DNA of 64,000 nt from contig JAUPSS010000008.1 in the NCBI GenBank assembly GCA_040285825.1, positions 1,178,001-1,242,000 of the forward strand, in the 5' to 3' direction. The position numbers were made by a program, and so were the translations under genes. The DNA comes from Eukaryota sp. TZLM1-RC (lineage: Eukaryota; Metamonada: BaSk clade). Below are positions 10,471 to 19,469 of this stretch, in pieces. The notes beneath the pieces are model-generated. The model saw only the letters and a list, made by a program, of their open reading frames with translations, made no database searches and was not told the origin of the DNA. How positions within the stretch are numbered: the first letter of the stretch is position 1; the number at the start of each line of letters is the position of its first letter.

Positions 10471-11070
10471 ATGGATGAAGATGTTGAAGCAAATCCTGGT
10501 CCCAGAAAGAGAAGATCTAATTTTAAATCAACTCCGAGTATGGTCAAAAAAATTGAGCCAAGATTGAGCGACTTCAAGCCTGATCCTTTGATTAAGTTGA
10601 AATCAATGACCTTAAATCAAAATCTTCCCACTGTTATGTGCTTTGATTTTGAAACCTATCAGGATGGTCATCTTTACCAAAATCGTGATGACCAATTTCT
10701 CTTTCCTGACGAAATTATCAACAAAAAGAGAAAAGAGGGTGCAATTCTTTTGAAAAAGAAAACTGATGAGCAAATGGATGAGTGGATTTCAGATCAAACA
10801 GTGTTTTTAGTTTCGATTGCTATTGGTAGGTTTGATCGCCATAATTTCTCTTTGGAGAGTAAATATTCACTTATATTGAGAATGAATCCTCAAGACAGAT
10901 CACCAGACATTGATATGGATGTTCAGGCAGAAATATTCTCTGACGAAAAAACCTTGCTTCGTAGGTTTTCATACATTATTCGTAATCATCAACCCCATTT
11001 TTTTCTTAATCACAATTTAATGCAGTTTGATTTACAGGTTTTAAAAAATAGATTATATATTTTTTTTTAA
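10471..11070 (+). pseudogene. Family B DNA polymerase, exonuclease region, with 2A-like N-terminus (interrupted)
   Basis: 199 codons from ATG to a poly(T) tract where a minus-strand LINE begins. Residues 4-11 are DVEANPGP, matching the 2A ribosome-skipping core D-x-E-x-N-P-G-P. MCFDFETYQ (Asp59, Glu61) is a DnaQ-fold Exo I motif and NHNLMQFDLQVLKNR (Asn182, Asp187) an Exo II motif, in the order and spacing of family B DNA polymerases. The gene stops at the LINE. Beyond it (12617 on) a compatible frame resumes and has a likely Exo III. The hydrophobic leader typical of N-terminal 2A peptides (HLLLIRQW) lies just upstream in another frame, after an in-frame TAG, so the start region is itself damaged. 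Best explained as a polymerase from a large DNA transposon or protist virus; no palm domain was seen. Confidence 0.6.
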
Positions 11071-11071
11071 A

Positions 11072-12616
11072 ACTGGAATATTTATTGAGATAAAAAAACC
11101 CATCTAGAATTCAATATCCTCCAAACAAGCGTCACTATTACTGAACCTACTCACAGCATTACGTTCATATTCTACACCAATAGCTAAAAGTGCCTTTGAA
11201 ATCATTGTTGGAATAGACTTGAAAATGCAAAAAACAATTCTATTTCACCAGAAAGTGGAGTTCATTGTTTTACCAGACCTATTCAGTAACACTTTTTTAA
11301 AATTTTCAAAGAAGTGCAACCCTGAAGGTCCAATATTGCCAAAAAGAGAAATTGCAAACGGCACAAACTGATATTTCACATGTTCCACTCTACCTAACTG
11401 TGCCAAAGGTTCTTCATATTTTTTTATCTTCTTTTTTTCGGCGTTAGATAACGGCGAATCAGCGGAATACACTAAACGAGCAGCAGAATTTTTGCAAACA
11501 TCAACTGAGACAACATCTACAACATTGAGAACACCATCGATCCCTGGAGCTACTAAATCTGCCCTTCTTTTACCAAAGGAATCATCAGTTTGATCTGAAG
11601 ACAGCTTACGTACTAGTGGCTCAATAAATGCCTCTATATTGAAACTTTTGCACATGGCATATAATTGATCACGAACTGAGTCATGAACAATTGAACGATA
11701 AGTTATAAAATACTTACAGTTTAAAATATGGGAAAGCGTAACAACACTCTTGCAGCGACAAATTAAATCATTTGGTAATGAACAAGGCCATAGAAAACAC
11801 CTCATTCTCATTGCAGTGGTCCATTGGTGATCATTAAGTAGAAGGCCATAAATGTTGGGAATTTGGGAGATTAGGCAACTTGAGCAACTGTCTTTAAGAT
11901 CAATCAAAAAGTTTGCAAAAACGGGATTTTTTTCTTTAGCCAAACTAAGACGTACAATATAATCCAAGTTTTCTAAAACTTTCAAGATTTTTTTCTGCAA
12001 TTTTGCAAAAGTCAGTGGTAAGGAGAGCAAGCTTCTTGAAGGAAGTTCCACAATATCAGAGGGGAAACATTTAGCCCAAATATTGGGTGAAAGAGTTTCA
12101 ATTTCCTGCTGCAACGAAATAAGATAAGAGCTGCCACAGTTTTCAATGAGATGAATTTTTTCAGGAAAACGATTCACAAATTCATAAATAAAATTCTTTC
12201 CACCTCCAATAAAGGCAGCTTTACAAAGGTAGCTTGACTTATGAAAATCAACACCACCAAAATTTGTACCACAAAAAATGTGGCTTTGTAACTGAGATGC
12301 ATCAATTTCCAATAATTTTGCTAAAAATTGGTTCTTTGTTCATTAAAAATGCGACAAAACTCTAAAGAAATTGATGGTGATGTTGATATCAAAATATGAG
12401 TATATTTTCCAGAATAACAGATTTTTAGGAAAAAGAATTTCAAATGTTTCTCAATATTTAAATTTTCTATTGATTCTAATTCATTTCCAAATTGAGTCAA
12501 CAGAGTCGAAAGTTGGCCTTTGACTTCTTCAATATTTCCGAGATAACAACCCAAAAAACGAAAACCAGACTGATCATAATTGATAAAGGGGACATTGACA
12601 TCATTAATGAAAAAAT
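11072..12616 (-). mobile_element. 5'-truncated LINE, subfamily L1, inserted in the polymerase region
   Basis: Two minus-strand frames (12554-12321 and 12312-11245) form one LINE ORF with a single frameshift near 12315. The order is the end of the reverse-transcriptase domain, the thumb and linker, the zinc knuckle (CRCKSVVTLSHILNC), and a restriction-like endonuclease (RRADLVAPG, LNVVDVVSVD, KKIKKYEEP). A poly(A) tract (poly(T) on plus) ends it near 11058-11068. Similarity to the 38.9-40.9 kb copy stops sharply at 12616, the expected 5' truncation point. The LINE splits a plus-strand coding region whose halves remain in compatible frame. Confidence 0.8.
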
Positions 12617-13010
12617 ATTATTATATTATTTTGATTTAACTTTTCCCACTGTTCCAGATGATACAGCAATTGATGTACTCAAATAACTTTCACCAAGATG
12701 GAGGGAAGTTGTCATCAGGGAAAATGGCTTTTTTCTTTTAGATATTTTGGTATTTGCCAAAAAATTTATTAAAATACCCTACGGACATGAATTAGGCAAT
12801 CTGGCATATAAAATGATAAATGAAAAGAAAAACAAACTTCATCAGGAATTTTCTCATATTTTGCCAATTGATTGTTTAGCTACTTCTCATCTGATACAAA
12901 ATTCAATTCAATATGGGCTTCATGATTGTATTCTTTGTCTGAAACTTTTCGTGCTGTTTCAGAAAGACAAATTTATTTTATCATCTTATAAAACCATTCG
13001 AGCAACCGTC
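12617..13010 (+). pseudogene. Continuation of the family B polymerase exonuclease region
   Basis: Plus-strand frame resuming right after the LINE (YYFDLTFPTVPDDTAIDVLK), broken by a TAA near 12684 and then open again from about 12687. The segment YGLHDCILCLKLF near 12914-12955 fits the Exo III pattern (Y-x3-D followed by a leucine-rich helix) of family B DNA polymerases. Together with the Exo I and II motifs upstream of the LINE this suggests one ancestral gene. The border with the Fanzor that follows is uncertain (about 12960-13020). Confidence 0.45.
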
Positions 13011-15222
13011 AACTCAACGGTTAAACATTCGAATGTGATACTCAAATTGAGAGAAACTGCTGTAAAATTCCAACAGTTACGTATTCACACCACATGTTGC
13101 TCAAAGCTGTATTTACAGTCTTGCTTTGAACGTAATTTTATACCACCATGAATATCTTCCCAATTATATGAATCATTAATGGCCAGAATTCGTTATATTT
13201 CAGCTGAGTATTATGGGCAAAAAATGGTGAAACCAAAAAGTGCATTTCCACAGGATTTTGAAAACTTTGTTTATGGGGAAGGAGATTATAGATTATCGAC
13301 CACCTTTGAACAACAAAAGTTGAACAAGACATTGAGATATAGGCCGGAGTTTTTTCCACAATTTCCAACTGATGGCTTCAGTAGACCACCTGAGTATATG
13401 GCCCCAGTAATGTTTGCCAATTTTGAGAATAATTTGAAACTAAATTATGAAAAACATATTAATCGATTTATTAATGTTTACTTTGACAAACCAGATGTGG
13501 AAAATGTGTTATCAGAAATGCACAAGCTGGGTGGATACTCAACACCATTATCTACAATTATTTCACTATATAGATTTAGGCTTCGACAATTCAAAAACTT
13601 GTTTTTAGTTGATGATAGAGATTGTTTGAGTTCTTTGTTTCATCATCCTGAAAATATTTCAGACCTTCTGATTCATGAATTTCTCGATTTATGTGAACAA
13701 CATGATATAAGAAATAATGAACTTAGAGACATATTTGAAGGTCTTATTGAGCCATTTACTTGTCAAATTGAGAATTTGGTCACTGACGAGCATTTAGTTG
13801 ATAACATGTTTCCAGTGGATATATATTTTCTTGCAGACGCTGTTGAAAAAGATCCTCAAATATTCCCAAAACCAGCAATTACAATTGCCCAATAAATCTC
13901 CAGTAGAGAGAAAAAACCTTATCATATTTCTCCTGTTTCAACCACTGTAGGCCCTGGATATTTTTCTATTGATACAAGAACAATATGGAGAATTGTTAAA
14001 CAAACATTAATTGATGATTTATCATCTACACAGACGATGAAAATGTCCAATACACTAGCCCAAATTCCGAAATTCAAACCACCTGAGCAATTTAACTTTT
14101 GGTCTAATATTCTCAATTTAAACCAACCAATGCTCAACCAAAAGATTTATAAATTCAACAACATTATCCACATAAATGGATTTAATATTGCAGTAGAGTT
14201 TGTTCGACGGGATTTACAAGGTCAGAAATGTAAGCCAGACAACAAGGCCAGTATTTCTGATTTTTATATTGATGATGTTGATGTTGATGCTTTTCAAGAC
14301 AAACGAATTTTTGTTTGTGATCCTGGAAAACGTGATTTATTGTATTTTGGGGGTAAAAAAACGGATCAAGAACTAGCCATGGTGCCTGAACATGAAACTT
14401 AACAGCAAAGAAATAGTCGGGTGATGAATCAAGACAAGAAGTACAAATGGTTGAGAATGACTCAGATGTCCTGGTCTTTGAAAAGTAGGATGAATGAAAA
14501 GCAAAAACGATGGGCTACAAAGTACACTGAGGTAGATTACAACAGGAACCAAATGATAGAGTCTAACAAAATGACAATTGAAGATGCAAACACCGAATTA
14601 TCCGCGTTTGCTGCCAATTCAGCAACTTTTATAGATTTTTCCAACTTTGTGGTTGCCAAACTTCGGCAAGTTTTTTTGACAATTGAATTTTACAGTCTTG
14701 ACTTGTGGAGCATTCAAAAAATGCAAGTTTTTATTCACAAGCAAAAAGACTGAAAGTTGGTTGTTAAAAAGCCTTGTTTAGCATTTTGGCAATCCCAAAG
14801 ACACTTTAATACTAATGGGTAATTATGGTAAAAAAAATTCCAAGAATTTGAAACATCACAGACCTACTAGAGGAATTGGATGGATTCAGTTTCTGAAAAG
14901 AAATGGATTTGAAGTATTGATGATTAATGAAGCTTTCACTTCGGCAAAATGTCCTGTTTGTTTTGAAAAGGTTGCTACGTTTTTGAAAGTAACAAATCCC
15001 AGATTCTATAGAAGAGAAAAGACTCCAGTTACTACATGTCATGGTTTAATAGCTTGTAATAGTGAGAGTTGCAAACTCAGTACCAAAGGCTCAACAAAGC
15101 TTTTCAATAGAAATAAGTTGGCTTGTCTGAATATATTTGCAATTGCTGAAGCCAGAATACGTGGTAATGAAAGGGGTTTCATTGTAGTAGATAGTTTTTG
15201 TAATTATTCCGTACGAAAATAG
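13011..15222 (+). pseudogene. Fanzor family B, copy 2 (longest copy, broken)
   Basis: Nearly complete Fanzor of roughly 700 codons, split into frames 13179-13895, 14037-14402, 14421-14753 and 14815-15222. Lesions visible by comparison with copy 1: TGA at 13149, TAA at 13893 and 14400, an extra A in an A-run near 14747 causing a frameshift, and a TAG for CAG near 14779. N-terminal part: YMAPVMFANFENNLKLNYEKH and LRETAVKFQQLRIH resemble Fanzor recognition-lobe helices. RuvC-I is FVCDPGKRDLLYFG, RuvC-II is MINEAFTSAKCPVC, and the RuvC-III position is FNRNKLACLN (Asn instead of Asp, as in copy 1). It lies immediately downstream of the polymerase remnant, suggesting that both were parts of one element or that the Fanzor landed in it. 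Confidence 0.78.
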
Positions 15223-15247
15223 ATTGTGTATTTATGGGAATTTCCCA
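15223..15247 (+). other. Fanzor B right-end hairpin (copy 2)
   Basis: Non-coding sequence shared with copy 1. It ends at the inverted repeat GGGAATTTCCC (15236-15246), after which the two copies differ. Candidate right end of the element and of its guide RNA. Confidence 0.5.
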
Positions 15248-15288
15248 TCAAAATCAGGATCTCAACCTTCATAATCAACTCCACTTAA

Positions 15289-15679
15289 ATGCCCTCCTCT
15301 AAATCTCCCTTTCTTGATGACTATGCAGCTACTGAAAGCCTAGATGATGTAGAGCTACAAGCTCTTGAAGAACAAGATGAGGAACTATCTCGCCTCTCTG
15401 ACAAAGTATCTCGCATTAATAGAGTTTGTTACTTCTGGTTCTTTCTCGCCACAGATGACCTACAGTGTTCGTGATGAGGTTAATGACCATCTTTCAATTA
15501 CTGCCAGAATGATGGAATCTTTTGGTACAGCCCGTACTTCTGTTGCCAATTCTTCTGCTCGTTTCATCCAGATGATTCGCACTGGTGGTTGCAAAAAATC
15601 AATATACTTCTGCCTACTACTTTTGTTCTTCTTCTTTATAATTAAGCTTATTTTTAGTGGCTCGTCTGAAGAACAATAA
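15289..15679 (+). CDS. Bet1-type Qc-SNARE with one 31-nt intron
   Basis: Exons 15289-15423 and 15455-15679 give a 119-residue protein. Exon 1 carries an acidic start and the first half of a SNARE helix (LSDKVSRIN). Exon 2 continues MTYSVRDEVNDHLSITARMM and ends in a single C-terminal membrane anchor (YFCLLLLFFFFIIKLI) plus a short lumenal tail. This is the layout of Bet1/Bet1L, Qc-SNAREs of ER-Golgi transport. Without splicing, the anchor is out of frame with the helix. The intron (15424-15454) runs GTTTGT to CTCGCCACAG and splicing restores a continuous heptad pattern. Bet1 rather than another Qc-SNARE is inferred from small size and the absence of an N-terminal domain. Confidence 0.8.
15424..15454 (+). 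other. 31-nt intron of the Bet1-like gene
   Basis: GT start (GTTTGT), AG end within CTCGCCACAG. Removing it joins two halves of the SNARE helix in frame. The 3' motif matches the cyclin B intron (CTCACCACAG) at nine of ten positions. Confidence 0.75.
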
Positions 15680-15925
15680 TGTTGGAATCCTTTGTCATTG
15701 TTTCAGCAATACTAATATTACATTTTGTTAACTCAATGCGTTTTGAAAAATAGTTATTTGAAGTCTTGAGTTTGGGTTTATTATTTTTGATTGTTTTTCA
15801 TTATTGTGTAGTTTCTTTTATTGTGTATATCTAGAAGTTATCAATAATCCATGAATCACAAGTGACGACTCATTTACACTAGTTGTTTATAAAAAAACGA
15901 ATAGAAAACATTAATGTTACATAGT

Positions 15926-16585
15926 CTAAAACAACTCCCATTCACCAGATGGATCATCATCGAATAACGAAGCTTCCTTCCTTTGGGTCAACTCTCCTGA
16001 TGTTGCTGCTGACCCAGAGCTACGCGACCTTGAACGAGTTTGGGTAATGGGGAACGACATCACTTCATATGGGGTACCTGCAGGAGATTTTGAAGACTTC
16101 TTTCCCGGTATGCTAATTGAAATCTGTTCCCCTTCTTTTAGTGAAAGGTCTGACTTGGATAAGTTGTTGGGAGTTCCCTTTGGGGAGGACTTGGACGCTT
16201 TGACATGCTTGATGTGATCCTGGAGACATGCCATAAAGTCAAAGGACTCGGAACGTTCTTTAAATCCCATTCCAAGATAGGCTGATTTGTCCTCGTGTAC
16301 AACTCTGATGACATAGTAGCGGGAGGAATCAAGGACCCTTTCGAGGGCTCTGGAAAAGTTGTCAACCGTCACAGGACATTCTGCGAAGAGTTCATCAGTA
16401 TGCTCGTCCTCAATACGCACGTATGCAGTATCACCAGCAGCGCTGATAGTGAGTCTCCCTTTGGTAAGGAAATTGCTCTCGTTCCAGGTTGCAGCACGGT
16501 AACCTTCTGCAGAAGGTCGAGGACCTGGTTGGTAGACCATAACAACGGGAAACACTTTTAAGACATGTTCGAAGCTAGAGTTCAT
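15926..16585 (-). CDS. NECAP: NECAP-family adaptor (AP-2 ear-binding, clathrin coats)
   Basis: 219 residues. The N-terminal PH-like NECAP domain (about 5-135) is clear: GYRAATWNESN, GRLTISAAGDTAYVRIED, ELFAECPV, DSSRYYVIRV, LGMGFKERSESFDFMACLQDHIK all match the family in order. The C-terminal third is low-complexity Ser/Lys/Arg and ends in a Trp/Phe motif (GEWELF), like the C-terminal WxxF motifs by which NECAPs bind AP-2 alpha-ear and clathrin adaptors. Acts in clathrin-mediated endocytosis at the plasma membrane. Single exon, ATG start, TAG stop, convergent with the Bet1-like gene. Confidence 0.95.
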   Translation of the reverse strand: MNSSFEHVLKVFPVVMVYQPGPRPSAEGYRAATWNESNFLTKGRLTISAAGDTAYVRIEDEHTDELFAECPVTVDNFSRALERVLDSSRYYVIRVVHEDKSAYLGMGFKERSESFDFMACLQDHIKHVKASKSSPKGTPNNLSKSDLSLKEGEQISISIPGKKSSKSPAGTPYEVMSFPITQTRSRSRSSGSAATSGELTQRKEASLFDDDPSGEWELF

Positions 16586-18147
16586 TAATTGAAGAGGGTA
16601 ATTGGTAACTCAAATTGCTCCAAAAAGCACCTCTCAATATACACCTAAATTATTTCTAGACTAAAGCATTAGCCTGATTTTTCTACTCCCACCGATTTTT
16701 ATTATATCTTGAGACTACAATTATCATTTGGGTGAACAATTTTAAAAAAGTTTGCTGTATATTGAGTGTTCATAGTGTTGCAGGAGAGTACATGAATTTG
16801 CAAACTACACTCGTTTTGGCTTACTTGATTTGCATTTCATAATTGTAGATAATCTCATCACTTGATGCATGTTAGCTATTGACAAATTATTTGTCACTCC
16901 CTTTTTTTGCATTTAAATCTCTGATAAACATTGAATTTTCCGTTTTTAGCTGGTAGTTGGTATTATGTTCTCGTTTTTTTTTGACACAAACACATCTGGA
17001 CTTTCCATCCCAATCATCAAATCAAATTACAATAACTTTGACATCATAACCTATTTAATCTGTTCATCCAGTTGGACGCTCTTGTGTTTGTTTATCAACC
17101 TGTTTCGTGTCCAACTGTTGGATCTTGGAAAATTGGTCCAAAAATTCATCGGGAAGCAATTGTGCTATATTACAGGAATTGTAGGAAATTCCAATTTTCG
17201 AGAAAATTCTGGCAATCTATCAAATATTTTATGGACAGGGACTGGTTTAAGGATCCTTCTCATTAGAGACCTTGAACTTTGACCTTAAACTTTGTTGATT
17301 TTCCTTCCAGTACTTGTTTTTCTTGTTAATTGAGACTGGCAGTGTATTGACGTTGCTCATTGATGATTGATTTTAGGCAGCTTTTCAGTTTTTCTGAATT
17401 CATTGTTTTCCAATTCAGAATTACGTCATTCAATAAAGGAAGAAGCTATGAAACTGCAATTGAATAAAATTGGTCCACCAGCTTCACAAATGAAGACTTG
17501 TGAAATTTCTTGAAAACTTCTTTTGCATGCTTTCCTTAAAGGTAGCTATTACAGTCAATGATTTAGGTTTAAACAAAAAATACCAAATTGGATGACTAAG
17601 CAATGCATACAAAATAGCAGTATGGGTTCTGTTTGGATATCGGGAAAATAACAAACCTCAATAAGTAGTGTGCTAATTAAGATTCGAACCGAGAATTTGA
17701 ACACCCTTAACCCATTATTTAAGCTTAAATGTACTGTCTGACAACTGTCTTGCACCAAGAAAAGAAATCTTATTTTGTATTGCCAAGACTCAAAGTGAAA
17801 AAGGAGACACAGCAGTGAAATACCAATCATCTAATATTTTATATCTCCCACACTGACACACTATAACTATCACAAAATGGAATGAAAGCTTCTACTTAAA
17901 AATTGATTATAACAATTCTGTAAACACTGGGCAGAATGACTTGAGCTCTTTTGGACCACAATTATTCAGCACAATTCTTTTGCTTATAATGCTATAGGAA
18001 ATATTGATGTTGAACACTATTTGACAAAATTTCCTGTCTATGGATAAATAAGCAAAGATTTCGAAGCAAATACCACACCCGTTTAAATGAACAAAAATTT
18101 ATTACAATTCTGCTATACTTAAATAACAAAATATACAACAGTTTAAA
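16586..18147. other. Long intergenic region, no feature recognised
   Basis: About 1.5 kb of AT-rich spacer. Open frames at 16965-17282 (plus) and 17555-17830 (minus) are rich in hydrophobic and Cys residues without a family motif and look accidental. No tRNA, repeat or LINE similarity was noticed. Confidence 0.4.
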
Positions 18148-19176
18148 TTATACAGAAATTCCGAGTTTTTGAGCCACAGTTTGAGCGACTCTGTGATAAG
18201 CATCAGAACCATATTTTCTGGTAACAGCCTTCACTCTCATCTTGGATATTTTTTGAACGGATTGAACCATCTGCTCAGCAAGACTGGCTACTTCGTGTTG
18301 CTGATAACCAGAATAACGACTTAACGATTCCGGCCAGCTACGAACAGCATGAATATTGAACGAGGCCAACATTGCAGCAGCAGACACATGAGAAGGTGCA
18401 TAATGGAGAAAATCTGGCTCCAACAATGCCATTTCAATGAGATAATGAGCAGTGTACTTGTGAAGACGATCACTTTGTGAAACTTTAGTATATCGGCGAA
18501 GAAAAGTGAATGAAGATGGAGCAAACATTTCGTAATCGAGGGTTTTGAGCATCACATTCTCTAACTTGATAAACTGATCGTGAGTGAAAGGACATTGGGT
18601 AAGTTGAATCATATCACGAATGTAGGGAGCAAAAGCTTCTTCAACTTTAGCTGCTACAAACAGTGCACCAAGAGCAACCAGTTGAAGTTTGTTTTTGGCC
18701 ACCTGTTTACGGGCAAGAAATCGGTCAAAGTAATTGACAGCAAGGAAAAAAGTTTCATGTTGGAGACGGAAACGCTCATGAACATCACAGATCCAATCTA
18801 TGACGATCGTGCGCATTTGAGGGGTGATTTCCTTCTGCTTTTCAAGATAACCCTGGGGTGGATGCATTCTTGTTTCGAGATCACGCAAATACAAGTAGAT
18901 TTCCTGTACATAGTCAGACACTGCAAGTGGATCGTGCCGATCGGGTAAATCGATATCGTATTTGGTCTCCGATTCAGGACGAGGGATCAATGCTGGAAGA
19001 GAGCAATTAGACTGTTGTGTAACAGAAACAGTTGAGCTCGTGTTGGTAGTTCCAGTAGTGGATGAGGTCGTGCGCTCCTTTCCCTGAAGAGGACGATTTG
19101 TTAAATCACGTAAGCCGTACCTATGACCGTTTTGTAGCTGTGGTGAGCCCTCAATGCTTGTTCATACAAATGACAT
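18148..19176 (-). CDS. B-type mitotic cyclin with one 30-nt intron
   Basis: Exon 1 is only ATG TCA TTT (19176-19168); the intron is 19167-19138; exon 2 runs from 19137 to 18148. The spliced protein is about 332 residues. Splicing supplies an ATG, otherwise absent from the frame, and places RYGLRDLTN, a perfect destruction box (R-x-x-L-x-x-L-x-N), near residue 9. The cyclin box follows: MRTIVIDWICDVHERFRL, FLAVNYFDRFLA, LVALGALFVAAKVEE, then the C-terminal fold (DFLHYAPSHVSAAAMLASF). It activates CDK1 at mitosis and is degraded through APC/C. Without the intron the longest frame would have to start at a TTG. Subtype B is inferred from the box sequence plus D-box. Confidence 0.9.
19138..19167 (-). 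other. 30-nt intron of the cyclin B gene
   Basis: On the minus strand it reads GTATGA at the 5' end and CTCACCACAG at the 3' end. It separates a three-codon first exon from the D-box. The acceptor motif is shared with the Bet1-like gene's intron. Confidence 0.65.
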
Positions 19177-19469
19177 GTGAAAGCGGATTATGTTAAAACT
19201 TATTCATTTCATATTAGAAACTTTATACGGCCTACACATCTATAACCTTTTAACGACAAACATGTAGTCAACAACTGCCCTACAGCCAACTGTTTTAAAT
19301 TTGTCATCAACGTTGCATTATTTTATTGGTTAAGATAGTTTAGGGACTGATGAATCTAGCAGCAAATAGAAATTTGATACTGGTTTTCCAAGGTAATCAG
19401 TGTGCGTACACACTTGAACACAAAATTTCACTGTCTGCATATAGTGTTCAACCAATCATTCGATCCCTT

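Noticed and set aside
13922-14137. Minus-strand frame with IEKYPGP resembling a 2A site
   Set aside because: It is antisense to Fanzor B copy 2 (encoding TTVGPGYFSID) and has Tyr instead of the essential Asn.
17640-17720. Possible tRNA on the minus strand (GGTTCGAATC T-loop-like sequence)
   Set aside because: The bases flanking the T-loop do not pair and no matching D-arm, anticodon arm or acceptor stem was found.
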